Below, piece after piece: positions 1-8,423 of a stretch of DNA of 64,000 bases. A program made the position numbers and the translations under genes. How positions within the stretch are numbered: position 1 is the stretch's first letter; every line of letters starts with the position of its first letter. Origin of the DNA: Bacillus benzoevorans (GTDB lineage: Bacteria; Bacillota; Bacilli; Bacillales; Cytobacillaceae); NCBI RefSeq assembly GCF_014207535.1, contig NZ_JACHGK010000002.1, positions 372,001-436,000 on the forward strand, read 5' to 3'. The notes below the pieces were generated by a model. It was not told the DNA's origin, did not search any database, and saw nothing but the letters and a program-made list of their open reading frames with translations.

Positions 1-645
1 GTTAAAGGAATGCTGACAGGTCCTGTTACCATTTTAAATTGGTCCTTTATTCGGGATGATATAGACAGTGCAGATGTCTTAAATCAAATTGCATTATCGA
101 TCCGCCAGGAAGTGACCGCGCTGGAGAAAAATGGAATTGGTATGATTCAGGTCGATGAGCCTGCCTTAAGAGAAGGTTTACCTTTAAAACAAGAAAAAAC
201 AGAATCTTATTTAAAAGCAGCAGTCTATGCTTTCAAACTGTCCACTTCATCTGTGAAAGATGAAACACAAATTCATACACATATGTGCTATTCACATTTT
301 GAGGATATAATTGAAGCGATAGATGCCCTTGATGCGGATGTTATTTCCATTGAAACATCCAGAAGCCATGGTGAATTAATTAAATCATTTGAAGACTATC
401 ACTACCAAAAAGGAATTGGCCTCGGTGTCTATGATATTCATAGTCCCCGTGTACCAACCTTTGAAGAGTTAATGCAAAATATCGATCGTGCTTTACAAGT
501 ATTGGACTACCGTATTTTCTGGGTAAATCCAGACTGCGGATTAAAAACACGCGGCAAAGAGGAGACCATTGCAGCCTTAAAAGTCATGGTGGAAGCGGCA
601 AAAGCAAAGCGCTCCTTATTAAATTATATTCAGTACAATTCTTAA
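1..645 (+). CDS. metE: Cobalamin-independent methionine synthase, C-terminal part (5' end outside window)
   Basis: The open frame runs in from the window edge and encodes the C-terminal catalytic barrel of MetE, which transfers the methyl group of methyltetrahydropteroyl-triglutamate to homocysteine. The opening residues VKGMLTGPVTILNWSF are the classic MetE signature. The zinc ligands are visible: His and Cys in IHTHMCYSHF, Glu in SIETSRSHGEL and Cys in NPDCGL. The substrate-binding DEPALREGLPL segment is intact. Only about 214 residues are in view, so full-length MetE cannot be told from a core-MetE. A second, separate MetE-like protein lies at 20992-22188. Nothing suggests decay. Confidence 0.93.
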   Translation, partial: VKGMLTGPVTILNWSFIRDDIDSADVLNQIALSIRQEVTALEKNGIGMIQVDEPALREGLPLKQEKTESYLKAAVYAFKLSTSSVKDETQIHTHMCYSHFEDIIEAIDALDADVISIETSRSHGELIKSFEDYHYQKGIGLGVYDIHSPRVPTFEELMQNIDRALQVLDYRIFWVNPDCGLKTRGKEETIAALKVMVEAAKAKRSLLNYIQYNS

Positions 646-688
646 AATTGGATGAATAACCATCCCCCCTTTTTGTGAAAGGGAGACC

Positions 689-753
689 AAGGGACAGGTT
701 CCTCTCCCGGAGGCAATACTTAGCCACACATCCGGACGCGGTGCCTGTCCCTT
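689..753. repeat. Inverted-repeat hairpin element downstream of metE
   Basis: AAGGGACAGG at 689-698 is the perfect reverse complement of CCTGTCCCTT at 744-753, with a 45-base GC-rich loop. It lies between the convergent metE and peptide genes. It resembles the dispersed GGGACAGG-type intergenic hairpins of Bacillus and could end transcription from both sides. Confidence 0.6.
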
Positions 754-788
754 AATTTAAGAAGTGCGTCTTTTTAAGTTGTTGAGAT

Positions 789-809
789 TGTTTATTATCC
801 GAATAAACA
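789..809 (-). terminator. Small hairpin after the 28-residue peptide gene
   Basis: TGTTTATT (789-796) and AATAAACA (802-809) form an 8-bp AT-rich stem 20 bases after the peptide stop codon. There is no strong T-run on the minus strand, so termination here is weak or depends on the hairpin at 689-753. Confidence 0.35.
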
Positions 810-828
810 GGTCCTCATAAAGGAGTTA

Positions 829-915
829 TTATTTTAAGTTCCCAGGTACAGACTTCATAATCTTTCCGGAATTAGCGGTGTTAACCGGAATTGTTCCAGG
901 ACGTAGAACACGCAT
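829..915 (-). CDS. 28-residue peptide, candidate substrate of the adjacent radical SAM/SPASM enzyme
   Basis: This is a very short frame (28 codons plus TAA) beginning MRVLRPGTIPVNT and ending SVPGNLK. Its start is decided by a near-perfect AAAGGAGGTGA ribosome binding site 7-8 bases upstream of the ATG, one of the strongest in the window. It starts 58 bases after the stop of the radical SAM/SPASM gene on the same strand. The peptide has no Cys, Trp, Tyr, Glu or His, so it is not a thioether (SCIFF-like), PQQ (PqqA) or mycofactocin (MftA) precursor. It is rich in Pro, Gly, Asn, Val and basic residues. A role as a ribosomally made, post-translationally modified peptide is inferred from context only. 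I do not recognise the family. Confidence 0.6.
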   Translation of the reverse strand: MRVLRPGTIPVNTANSGKIMKSVPGNLK

Positions 916-941
916 CTATCTCACCTCCTTTCATTGTTTTA

Positions 942-964
942 ATCAGAAGCAGAACTTTTCTGAT
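942..964 (-). promoter_or_regulatory. Hairpin between radical SAM gene and peptide gene
   Basis: ATCAGAA (942-948) pairs with TTCTGAT (958-964) just after the radical SAM stop codon and just before the peptide ribosome binding site. It has no T-run. It could stabilise a processed peptide mRNA or partly uncouple expression of the two genes. Confidence 0.35.
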
Positions 965-973
965 GCAAATCTT

Positions 974-2305
974 TTATTGTAAACTATTTTTCCAGATAAG
1001 ATTTAATACTTTTTTAATATTTCTTTTTTCATAAGGGCAGGGCCGCTCTCCTGTTTGCATCCGATAAAATGGACAATGATTTCCTTGACACGCAGGACGA
1101 TAAAAGCAAGATTGGCAAACCAAGTCTGTTTCTTCTCCTGATGTTACCCAACTGGCTATTTTGTCATAATCAAGGTCCAAACTGCCATCTTCGTGTATTT
1201 TTCCAACTTTATTCACTTCTTCATTAAAAGAAACTGTGCACTTGTATAACTGTCCATCGGAAGCAACAACTAATGAATGAGGCTTAGCGGCATAGCAAAC
1301 AGATCCTGACGGCATTAAAGATCCATCTATCAAGGAACTCATTCCAATTCCATGTGTCACCGCTTCATCAGTAAATTCCCAAATTTTATGATTGGCTATG
1401 ATCCGGCTGCATACAGGGAGTTCATCGTCGTTCTCTCCTCCCCATCTGCCAACAGGACGAAAGATTACCCCAAAACGCTTATCAGCTGCAAAATGTTCTT
1501 TCAAGAACCCAATCAATTTTGCTGTTTCTAGTAAATTATTTTCATCGAAATTCACTCGAATCGTAATATCAAATGGATCTGGTAATTCTTTGATTGCTTT
1601 AAGATTATCGATGATTTTTTCAAACGTTTTACCACCGCCTGCTAGATGTCTTCGGCTATCATGAACTTCCCCAATGCCATCAACGGTGATCATAAATTGT
1701 TTTATTTCCCACGTCAGCAATTTCTGAAATACATCTTTTGTTAAAAAATAACCATTCGTAACAAGGTCGCAAGAATAATGAATATGGTTATCCTTAGCAC
1801 TTGATAAAAATGAATTTGAAAGTTCCTCAATCACATCTAATGCCAGTAAAGGCTCCCCGCCAAACCAGCTAATATTTAAATTGGACAAATTTGTTGCTTT
1901 TTCTTTCACCAACGCTTTAAGACCATTAATTGTGTCTGCATTCATTTTTCCACGAGGAAAAGTCTCATAACAATAGGTACAACGAAAGTTACAGGCTTCT
2001 GTTGGTAAAAGAACAAGATGCATGACATCTGTTCGATGTAAGGACTGATGTAGAAATTGCGCTCTTCTTTTCTCATCTACTTGTTCAGAAACTAAAAAAC
2101 CATTTTCATATAAATCTTTTTGCGTCTCATTTTTCAGCTCTTCGGTGCCAGCTCTTTTCAGAGAAGCTAATACTTCCGCTTTTTCTTTTTCTGTAAAATG
2201 GACAATGGCCCCATTATAACTATTAAAAAGGACTATTCCCTGATCATCATCCAAATGAGACAATGCGTTAAACCTTGATGGAACATATTTAACCTTTTTC
2301 TCCAT
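974..2305 (-). CDS. Radical SAM/SPASM peptide-modifying enzyme
   Basis: The radical SAM CxxxCxxC motif is at ACNFRCTYCYE (about residues 105-112 from the chosen start), preceded by a domain of roughly 100 residues that may bind a leader peptide. SISWFGGEP-type and TVDGIGEVHDSRR segments belong to the SAM barrel. The C-terminal SPASM domain has the expected cysteines: CYAAKPHSLVVASDGQLYKC, then CQSCFYRPAC and QGNHCPFY. These bind auxiliary 4Fe-4S clusters in enzymes such as anSME, PqqE and MftC. The frame extends upstream to 2377, but ATG 2305 (MEKKVKYVPSRF) fits the domain start; ATG 2353 is an alternative. The 28-residue peptide gene downstream is the likely substrate. The family is clear; the reaction is unknown. 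Confidence 0.85.
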   Translation of the reverse strand: MEKKVKYVPSRFNALSHLDDDQGIVLFNSYNGAIVHFTEKEKAEVLASLKRAGTEELKNETQKDLYENGFLVSEQVDEKRRAQFLHQSLHRTDVMHLVLLPTEACNFRCTYCYETFPRGKMNADTINGLKALVKEKATNLSNLNISWFGGEPLLALDVIEELSNSFLSSAKDNHIHYSCDLVTNGYFLTKDVFQKLLTWEIKQFMITVDGIGEVHDSRRHLAGGGKTFEKIIDNLKAIKELPDPFDITIRVNFDENNLLETAKLIGFLKEHFAADKRFGVIFRPVGRWGGENDDELPVCSRIIANHKIWEFTDEAVTHGIGMSSLIDGSLMPSGSVCYAAKPHSLVVASDGQLYKCTVSFNEEVNKVGKIHEDGSLDLDYDKIASWVTSGEETDLVCQSCFYRPACQGNHCPFYRMQTGERPCPYEKRNIKKVLNLIWKNSLQ

Positions 2306-2606
2306 GTATTTATAAACCTCTTTACATTCATTTTCATTCCCAACAATAATCATATTTCTTCCAAATAAGAAAATCAATATATTAAGATAATAAAATTATT
2401 TAAGTTCTGATATAGTGAACACAAGAATCGCTGTTCATAAAAAATAGTTCAATCGAATCATACTTTCTTAATACTCAGATAATGCCTTGTACCTGTTTTA
2501 TAAATTAGTGACTATTGTCACTGAATTTTACATTATTAGAATGTTAGCATTCTACTATAATGATTTATCAGGAAAATCATGGATTTATAGCAAAGGAAGT
2601 GGTAAC

Positions 2607-3662
2607 TTGGTACAAACAATCGATTCTATTCATATCGATCATCAACAATTGACTGATAATTCACTAAATACAATTTTGATTGTTGATAAAGATCAAACCA
2701 TTCTTTATTGTAATAAGTCATTTCTGGAATTATTTGAAGCATCAGAAGAAGATGTTCTAAATAAAAGCGTTTGTTGCTTTATCCCATCTTATCAACATAA
2801 AATGTGTGAAGAACTATTAGTAGAAATGTTTACAAAACAAGTAACCATTGAACCAAAGGATATGAAGATGAAGAAAAATAGTGGAGAAATAATAGAAGTT
2901 GAAATGATGTGCACGCCTTATTTTATTGAAGGGAATATTTCCGCTCAAATTATTATGCGTAGCATGACTTCCCGCAAAGTGACAGAAAAATTATTATGTG
3001 ATAGTGAAAAGCTAGCTTCAATTGGTCAACTAGCGGCGGGTATTGCTCATGAAATCAAAAATCCACTTACTTCAGTAAAAGGTTTTATACAGTTATTAAA
3101 AGAATCCTATCCACATCATTATTTAGATATGATGGAAAGTGAATTAAATAATGCGTTAAACACTCTACATAATTTATTACAAGTTTCCAGACCTGATTTA
3201 CCCGATGAGCCTTTAGTCCCGATAGATGTATCTATGGAGTTATCTTCTCTGTTACCTCTATTTCAAGAAAAACTTTATTCAATAAAAATTGAAATGGATA
3301 TAAAGGATTCGGGAATTTTCATAGTTGGCAAGAAAAATTTATTATTAAAAGCATTTTTTAATCTGATTAAGAATGCCATTGAAGCGATCGAAGGGAATGG
3401 AAAAATAAAGATTAAGCATTTCTTTCAAGATGGGTGGATACATATAAAATTAAGCGATACAGGAAAGGGCATTCCTCCAGAAAATGTGGAAATGCTGGGA
3501 ACTCCGTTTTTATCCACCAAAACGAATGGGACTGGACTAGGACTGACTCAAGTATATAGAGCCATCAAAGAGCATGAAGGCATCATCTTGGTTGACAGTA
3601 TTCTTGGAAAAGGAACAACGTTTCATATTCAAATACCAGTTAAATATTCTCCACATTTATGA
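2607..3662 (+). CDS. PAS-domain sensor histidine kinase (orphan, phosphorelay type)
   Basis: The protein has one PAS domain (about residues 15-130, beginning TILIVDKDQTILYCNKSFLELFEAS). A HisKA dimerisation domain follows, with the phospho-acceptor His in GIAHEIKNPLTSVKGFIQLL, then an HATPase domain with the N box (NLIKNAIEAI), G1 (DTGKGIP) and G2 (GTGLGL). No membrane segment is seen from this start, so it is probably cytoplasmic. The frame is open back to 2487, but TTG 2607 has a good AAAGGAAG site before it and gives a compact protein of 351 residues. No response regulator is adjacent. The layout matches the Bacillus orphan kinases that feed Spo0F, or a stand-alone stress sensor. The signal is unknown. 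Confidence 0.85.
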   Translation: MVQTIDSIHIDHQQLTDNSLNTILIVDKDQTILYCNKSFLELFEASEEDVLNKSVCCFIPSYQHKMCEELLVEMFTKQVTIEPKDMKMKKNSGEIIEVEMMCTPYFIEGNISAQIIMRSMTSRKVTEKLLCDSEKLASIGQLAAGIAHEIKNPLTSVKGFIQLLKESYPHHYLDMMESELNNALNTLHNLLQVSRPDLPDEPLVPIDVSMELSSLLPLFQEKLYSIKIEMDIKDSGIFIVGKKNLLLKAFFNLIKNAIEAIEGNGKIKIKHFFQDGWIHIKLSDTGKGIPPENVEMLGTPFLSTKTNGTGLGLTQVYRAIKEHEGIILVDSILGKGTTFHIQIPVKYSPHL

Positions 3663-3858
3663 ACATGTTAATAGGGCAAATCGTTTTGATATAGTCAAAT
3701 GAAGAATATGGAAATAAATTTGAAAGGGCTCCCTCTGAAACAGTAAAATTCATTTTTGAAGTATTGTTTCGATCATTTATTAAAAGCTTTTTCAATTCTT
3801 CGACAGGCACTTATATTGTTACTTTTCAACTCCCCTGCTAGTTAGTGGAATTAGAAAA

Positions 3859-3885
3859 AAACTCATCAACCTTAATGATGAGTTT
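3859..3885. terminator. Bidirectional terminator
   Basis: AAACTCATCA and TGATGAGTTT form a 10-bp stem with A-rich and T-rich flanks, between the convergent histidine kinase and ferredoxin genes. The rest of 3663-3850 shows no convincing gene. Confidence 0.8.
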
Positions 3886-3913
3886 CCTTTTCATATCAAT
3901 TTTTCCTTATCAA

Positions 3914-4264
3914 TCATAACCTTGCTGAAGTAACTTCTTTGGGTTTATCTAGTTTTCTTTTAACCACCTGTTTCCTAATTTCTTCATCCCAGGAAATTTT
4001 GATATCACCATCTGTTACGAAAGTTTGGCATCCTAATCGATAACCTTTTTCAAGTAGCTCTTCACCTAATTTTCTTTTTTCTTGTGGTTTTACATTATCT
4101 AGGAATTCTACTCCCTCTTCTGGAATAAATACACAATTGCCACACGTTCCCCCGCCACATCGATTCGGCAGTTCTCCATCATAACGAAGTGACATTCTAA
4201 GTATACTTGAATTTTCAGGTACCTCTTGGATTTTTTTACTGTTCACAAAATGAATTTTAGGCAT
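3914..4264 (-). CDS. 2Fe-2S ferredoxin
   Basis: This is a plant/vertebrate-type 2Fe-2S ferredoxin of 116 residues. The cluster ligands are in NRCGGGTCGNC (C-x4-C-x2-C) and the fourth Cys in RLGCQTF. It begins MPKIHFVNSKK after an AGAGGAGG-type site. It is the last gene of the 4-20 kb minus-strand locus and has its own GTATAC palindrome upstream (core 4293-4298). A likely role is electron supply to the diiron oxidase or another oxidoreductase of the cluster, as for the second ferredoxin at 10641-10970. The partner is inferred. Confidence 0.88.
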   Translation of the reverse strand: MPKIHFVNSKKIQEVPENSSILRMSLRYDGELPNRCGGGTCGNCVFIPEEGVEFLDNVKPQEKRKLGEELLEKGYRLGCQTFVTDGDIKISWDEEIRKQVVKRKLDKPKEVTSARL

Positions 4265-4287
4265 GCTTTATTCCTCCTCTAATTACA

Positions 4288-4303
4288 CTTCGGTATACAA
4301 TCG
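4288..4303. promoter_or_regulatory. GTATACC-type operator, ferredoxin promoter
   Basis: Core GTATAC at 4293-4298 within GGTATACAATCG, 29-34 bases upstream of the ferredoxin start. It belongs to the family of ten similar sites described in the findings. Confidence 0.5.
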
Positions 4304-4422
4304 TCAAAAACATTAATGGTAAATGATCAATCTATTATTTTTTAATAGATTAGTATCACTCTTAACAATGGAGAAATTTAAAAAACAGGCTGCTTATCAG
4401 ATCATTCAGAGTTATTTGAACT

Positions 4423-5097
4423 TTATATCACGCGCTTTAAATTTTTCATATAAGCTACGTAGGCTTTTTTAGAGTTTTCAATGTGGATTCTCATCAAATA
4501 TTCTGCTATTTCAGCCTCTCTATTTTTTAAAGCCTTCATAATTTCAATGTGTTCTTGAAGTGATTCTTTCTTTCTTCCCGGTGTTTCATATCCCATATTT
4601 GCAGCCAAATGGATAAAGTCATTAAGTCCAGACAAAATTTCAAACAATTTAGGACTTTTGGATGCTTTGTAAATTAGATGATTCATTTGTATATGTTCAA
4701 AATGAACATGTTCCTCATCTTTTTCTTTTATTTTGATTAGCTCTTGAATTTTCAGCTCTAATTCCCTTTGAGTTTCTTTATCCATCCTTTGTGATGCTAA
4801 TTTTACTGCCAGCACCTCTAAGGAGGAAAGGATGGTAAATCCCTCAATGACATCTTCTTCGGAAATATTTGCGACGACGACTCCTTTCCTTGGGATCGTT
4901 TTTACATATCCTTGAGACTCTAAGCGAAACAAGGCCTCCCGGATGGGAGTCCGGCTTATGTTTAATTTTGCAGCAAGTTCTCTCTCGATTAGTCGGTCCC
5001 CAGCTCGATATTTTCCTTCAAGAATAAGATCTTTTAAATACAAATAAGCATGTTCTCGAATAGATAATAAATTATCTTTCTTCCATTTCGCTTCCAC
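4423..5097 (-). CDS. GntR family regulator, FadR/FCD type (copy 1)
   Basis: An N-terminal winged helix (residues about 8-75: LYLKDLILEGKYRAGDRLIERELAAKLNISRTPIREALFRLESQGYVKTIPRKG) is followed by an all-helical FCD ligand-binding domain. GTG 5097 is chosen because the longer frame starts inside the AGGAGGTGA site. The protein is closely similar to the second GntR at 19568-20239 (shared SIRE.AYL.LKDLILEG and LSSLEVLA.KLA). It lies just downstream of the chromate-type transporter genes in one transcription unit. It probably represses, or senses the substrate of, the catabolic locus. The ligand is unknown. Confidence 0.9.
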   Translation of the reverse strand: MEAKWKKDNLLSIREHAYLYLKDLILEGKYRAGDRLIERELAAKLNISRTPIREALFRLESQGYVKTIPRKGVVVANISEEDVIEGFTILSSLEVLAVKLASQRMDKETQRELELKIQELIKIKEKDEEHVHFEHIQMNHLIYKASKSPKLFEILSGLNDFIHLAANMGYETPGRKKESLQEHIEIMKALKNREAEIAEYLMRIHIENSKKAYVAYMKNLKRVI

Positions 5098-5139
5098 CGC
5101 TTTCACCTCCTCCCAATGCTGAAATTGTCCGAAAAATAA

Positions 5140-5670
5140 TTATGCTAGTAGAATTCCACCATAAAATAGTGCCCCAATAATGACAAGCGAAGGATGGATC
5201 TTCCATTTAATAAGCGTAAAATAGCTAAGTCCGGTTAACAATATAAGATGAAAAATCCCACTATCTTCAAATGCAGCTAAAAAGAATTGATAAGCCATCA
5301 CAGCAAGCAAAACGGCAATGATAGGCTGTACCGATTTAGTCATTAGCTTTACTTCCGGCGAATCTTTAAATAAATTTACAAATTTAAACAGGATAATCAC
5401 TGCGATGGCAGAAGGAAGAATGGTTGCAGTCAGTGCCACTGCCGCTCCAAAGCCCCCGCCTAATTCATACCCAATGTATCCTGCCATCTTGGTTGCGATT
5501 GGTCCTGGCAGCGCATTCGCGATGGCCAATAGATCACCAAACTCGGATAACGACATCCAGTGATACCGGTTCACTACCTCGTTTTGGATTAACGGAATGG
5601 TAGCAGGACCGCCACCGTATCCCAGAATATTCGCAATAAAAAATGACCAAAAAATATCCCAATACATCAT
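5140..5670 (-). CDS. Short chromate-type (CHR family) transporter, second half of a pair
   Basis: A 176-residue membrane protein of the short CHR family, with the hallmark N-terminal GYGGGPATIPLIQNE and the GDLLAIANALPGPIATKMAGYIGY motif. Its start (ATGA) overlaps the stop of its partner at 5667-6260 by 4 bases, so translation is coupled. Short-chain CHR proteins are known to work as heterodimers and export chromate. Here the placement inside a catabolic, GntR-controlled operon with no chromate regulator suggests another anion, perhaps the pathway substrate or product. Confidence 0.85.
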   Translation of the reverse strand: MMYWDIFWSFFIANILGYGGGPATIPLIQNEVVNRYHWMSLSEFGDLLAIANALPGPIATKMAGYIGYELGGGFGAAVALTATILPSAIAVIILFKFVNLFKDSPEVKLMTKSVQPIIAVLLAVMAYQFFLAAFEDSGIFHLILLTGLSYFTLIKWKIHPSLVIIGALFYGGILLA

Positions 5671-6260
5671 ATACTTTTTTCCTTCCTATTCATTTTGACT
5701 TCTGAAGTATTGGCAGGAGCCTTTTTTTTATGGGCAATTAAAAAGGCTGACAGGAGAAAAACGACAATTAATATCCCTGGATGAATATCTAAAATGGGTA
5801 TAAATAAGATAGAAATAGCAGTAAACACGAGCATTTTGGACCAGCCTAAACCCTTACGACCTTTTTCGAAAAAACGATAAGCCATTTCCGCCAGCATAAA
5901 CCCAATGATTGGAGTCACACCTTGAACCATACCGCCTACAATCGGTGACTCGCGGAACATATAAAGGGTTCCCAATAAACTAATTAAAGCAATAACAGAT
6001 GGCAGGACATGGGTAAGAATCGCTACGAACGCCCCTAAACCGCCTTTCACTTTGTAACCAATATAGGCTGCCATTTTGGTAGCAATTGGTCCGGGTAAGG
6101 TATTGGCTAAAGCTAAAATATCTCCAAATTCTTCTTCTGTCATCCATTTATATTTTTTAACAGCTTCGTGTTCAATCAACGGAATGGTTGAGGGTCCCCC
6201 TCCATATCCTGTAACACCTGTACGGGCAAACCCAACAGCTAATTCAATATATGGTTTCAA
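5667..6260 (-). CDS. Short chromate-type (CHR family) transporter, first half of a pair
   Basis: A 197-residue paralogue of the next gene, with GYGGGPSTIPLIEHEAV near the N-terminus, DILALANTLPGPIATKMAAYIGYKV and about five hydrophobic segments. The C-terminus is a short basic tail. TTG 6260 is preceded by GAGGAG at 7 bases. The two genes form the split equivalent of a full-length ChrA. The substrate is not evident from sequence; sulfate-like or carboxylate anions are as plausible as chromate in this setting. Confidence 0.85.
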   Translation of the reverse strand: MKPYIELAVGFARTGVTGYGGGPSTIPLIEHEAVKKYKWMTEEEFGDILALANTLPGPIATKMAAYIGYKVKGGLGAFVAILTHVLPSVIALISLLGTLYMFRESPIVGGMVQGVTPIIGFMLAEMAYRFFEKGRKGLGWSKMLVFTAISILFIPILDIHPGILIVVFLLSAFLIAHKKKAPANTSEVKMNRKEKSI

Positions 6261-6304
6261 CGAATATCTCCTCTTTCTAAAAGCTGTTAATTGTCTATTG
6301 CAAC

Positions 6305-6328
6305 TATTAATTAATTAATTAATTAATT
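6305..6328. repeat. TTAA tandem repeat
   Basis: About six tandem TTAA units lie just upstream of the chromate-type transporter pair. They sit in its promoter region and could vary in length by slippage. Confidence 0.6.
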
Positions 6329-6359
6329 CTATTAATCCTATAGTCTTACTTTTTTAATA

Positions 6360-6399
6360 GGACCTCATTGGTTCCTTACAGATAAAATGAATGAGGTCC
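6360..6399. terminator. Terminator after the GlcG gene
   Basis: GGACCTCATT (6360-6369) pairs with AATGAGGTCC (6390-6399), with a T-run on the minus-strand side. It lies 10 bases after the GlcG-type stop codon, so the transporters downstream have their own promoter or depend on read-through. Confidence 0.8.
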
Positions 6400-6408
6400 C
6401 TATTCTTC

Positions 6409-6888
6409 CTATTTTTTTATATCTGCAGCTGTTATCACTTCAAACCCTTTTCCTGCCAGATGTTCTTGCAAAGCGGTTAAGGCCGCTGTACCGACCGCCG
6501 TATCTTGCTCCCCATTTCCGCCACTGACACCAATTCCACCGATAACCTCACCGTTCACTACGATTGGGAAACCACCGACGAATATCGCAAATTTCCCTGG
6601 AAGCATTTGTTGTATGCCAAATGCCTCATTTCCTGGCAAAGCAGGACCATTTGGCTCTTTATTAAATAAATGGGTTGAACGTTTATGACCAGCAGCAGTA
6701 TAAGCTTTTGCAATGGAGATTTCCGGTCCAGTAATCCGCGCCTCATTCATTCGTTCAAGTGCAATTAAATTTCCTCCATCATCTACAATGGCAATCGTTT
6801 CAAAAACATGGATCTCTTCTGATTTTTTCTTAGCGGCATCAATCATTAATTTAGCTTCTTCTAATTCTAGTTTTAAAGCTATCTTCAT
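6409..6888 (-). CDS. GlcG/HbpS family protein (DUF336)
   Basis: A 159-residue protein of the GlcG/HbpS fold. The family motifs are visible: AIVDDGGNLIALERMN, ARITGPEISIAKAYTAA, FGGFPI-like VGGFPIVVNGEVIGGIGVSGG and GEQDTAVGTAAL. Members bind haem or small molecules and often sit in glycolate, propanediol or aromatic catabolic operons with undefined roles. It has no signal peptide, so it is cytoplasmic. It follows the aldehyde dehydrogenase by 28 bases after an AAGGAG site. Confidence 0.88.
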   Translation of the reverse strand: MKIALKLELEEAKLMIDAAKKKSEEIHVFETIAIVDDGGNLIALERMNEARITGPEISIAKAYTAAGHKRSTHLFNKEPNGPALPGNEAFGIQQMLPGKFAIFVGGFPIVVNGEVIGGIGVSGGNGEQDTAVGTAALTALQEHLAGKGFEVITAADIKK

Positions 6889-6916
6889 TTTTTCATTCTC
6901 CTTATCTATTCTCTAT

Positions 6917-8380
6917 TTAATAGCCGACGTAAACGGTTTTAACTTGAGTAAAAAATTCTAATCCTGCTCTTCCAGATTCACGGAATGTAGATGTACTTGA
7001 TTTTTTCAATCCTCCGAAAGGAGCATTCATTAAATTGCCTGTTGTTGTACGGTTAACCTTTACAGTCCCAGCCTGTATATCCTTTGTAAATTGATGGGCT
7101 AGTTTTAAATTATTGGTGACGATCGAAGCAGATAAACCATACTCTACATCATTTGCAATCTCTATTGCTTCTTCATATGAATTTACTCCTATAATGGCAA
7201 TAACCGGACCAAAAATTTCTTCTTTCGCAATTCTCATAGTAGGATGGACATTTGTAAAAATAGCCGGCTGAATAAAATAGCCTAGGCTGTAATCCCCTTC
7301 AGTTAAGCGTCGCCCGCCGTATACTAAATCGGCACCCTCAGACTCACCTATTCCGATATAATTCAGTACATTTTTCATTTGCCTTTCATTGGCCAATGGA
7401 CCAATTTTTACGCCTTCTTCAAAACCATTGCCTATTTTAAGCGCTCTGGTTTTAGCGATTAATTTTTCCAAAAATGCTTCCTTCACTTTTTCTAAAACAA
7501 TGACCCGGCTCGTTCCTGTGCAAGCTTGACCAGATAAGGAAAATCCTCCATTTACGGTCAAGGTTGCAGCTAAGTCGATATCCGCATCATCCATCACAAT
7601 CATTGGATTCTTACCCCCAAGCTCCATTTGCGTCCTAGTTGTAAAAGAAGATTTTTTATGGATATCTTCCCCGGCTGAGGTTGATCCGGTAAACGTAACA
7701 GCTTTTATAGCAGGATGCGTGACTAATAAATCCCCGACATCGGAAGCTTTTCCCGTTACTAAATTAATTACGCCTTTTGGAATACCAGCTTGATGTAATG
7801 CCTCAACAAGACGTATAGCAATTAGTGGGGTGTCTGATGAAGGTTTAAACACAACTGTATTTCCCATGATTAAAGCCGGAGCAATCTTACGAGAAGGAAT
7901 TGAAATTGGGAAATTCCAAGGAGTAATCACACTGACGACTCCAAGAGGTTCTCTTTCCGTTGACACTTTCATATTTGGATCATCATTTGGAAAAGTTTCA
8001 CCTGAATAGCTTTGACCTTCTATTGCATAAAACCTTAGTGTTTGAGCTGAACGAAGCACTTCATTCTTGGCATCCGTTACATGCTTACCCTCTTCCCTCG
8101 TTAGCTCGCTAGCGTACTTGTCAGCATTTTGTTCAAGGATATCAGCGGCCTTATTTAAAATAGCGGCACGTTTAGAAGGAGCCGTCCTGGCCCATTCTGG
8201 AAAAGCCTTATTTGCTGCCTCTATGGCAAGTTTTATATCTTGTTCATTTGATGCCTGGAAGGCGCCGATAATATCTTCAGTATTTGCTGGATTGATATCG
8301 CTGAATGTTTTTTTACTGACAGCTTCTCTCCATTCGCCATTAATATAGTTATTGAAGGTCTCTACTTTTGTTGTAAGCAC
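6917..8380 (-). CDS. NAD(P)-dependent aldehyde dehydrogenase
   Basis: A complete ALDH of 487 residues. PWNFPISIPSRKIAPALIMGNTVVFKPS covers part of the cofactor site, FTGSTSAGEDIHKKS is the nucleotide loop, MELGGKNPMIVMDDADID carries the general-base Glu, and GQACTGTSR holds the catalytic Cys. GTG 8380 is chosen because the frame running back to 8461 is translated repeat DNA, while AAAAAGGTGA precedes this GTG. It oxidises an aldehyde to an acid and closely resembles benzaldehyde, vanillin or semialdehyde dehydrogenases. The substrate is probably the aldehyde released by the diiron oxidase or creatininase step; this is inference. Confidence 0.92.
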   Translation of the reverse strand: MLTTKVETFNNYINGEWREAVSKKTFSDINPANTEDIIGAFQASNEQDIKLAIEAANKAFPEWARTAPSKRAAILNKAADILEQNADKYASELTREEGKHVTDAKNEVLRSAQTLRFYAIEGQSYSGETFPNDDPNMKVSTEREPLGVVSVITPWNFPISIPSRKIAPALIMGNTVVFKPSSDTPLIAIRLVEALHQAGIPKGVINLVTGKASDVGDLLVTHPAIKAVTFTGSTSAGEDIHKKSSFTTRTQMELGGKNPMIVMDDADIDLAATLTVNGGFSLSGQACTGTSRVIVLEKVKEAFLEKLIAKTRALKIGNGFEEGVKIGPLANERQMKNVLNYIGIGESEGADLVYGGRRLTEGDYSLGYFIQPAIFTNVHPTMRIAKEEIFGPVIAIIGVNSYEEAIEIANDVEYGLSASIVTNNLKLAHQFTKDIQAGTVKVNRTTTGNLMNAPFGGLKKSSTSTFRESGRAGLEFFTQVKTVYVGY

Positions 8381-8423
8381 TCGATCACCTTTTTCTTTTT
8401 TACTAGGGTCTGTTAAACTTGTC

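Noticed and set aside
829..915. PqqA or MftA identity for the 28-residue peptide
   Set aside because: It lacks the Glu and Tyr of PqqA and the C-terminal Val-Tyr of MftA.
3663..3835. About 50-codon open stretch (EEYGNKFERAPSETVKF...) after the histidine kinase
   Set aside because: No start codon or ribosome binding site and no recognised family; could be a gene remnant but the evidence is too thin.
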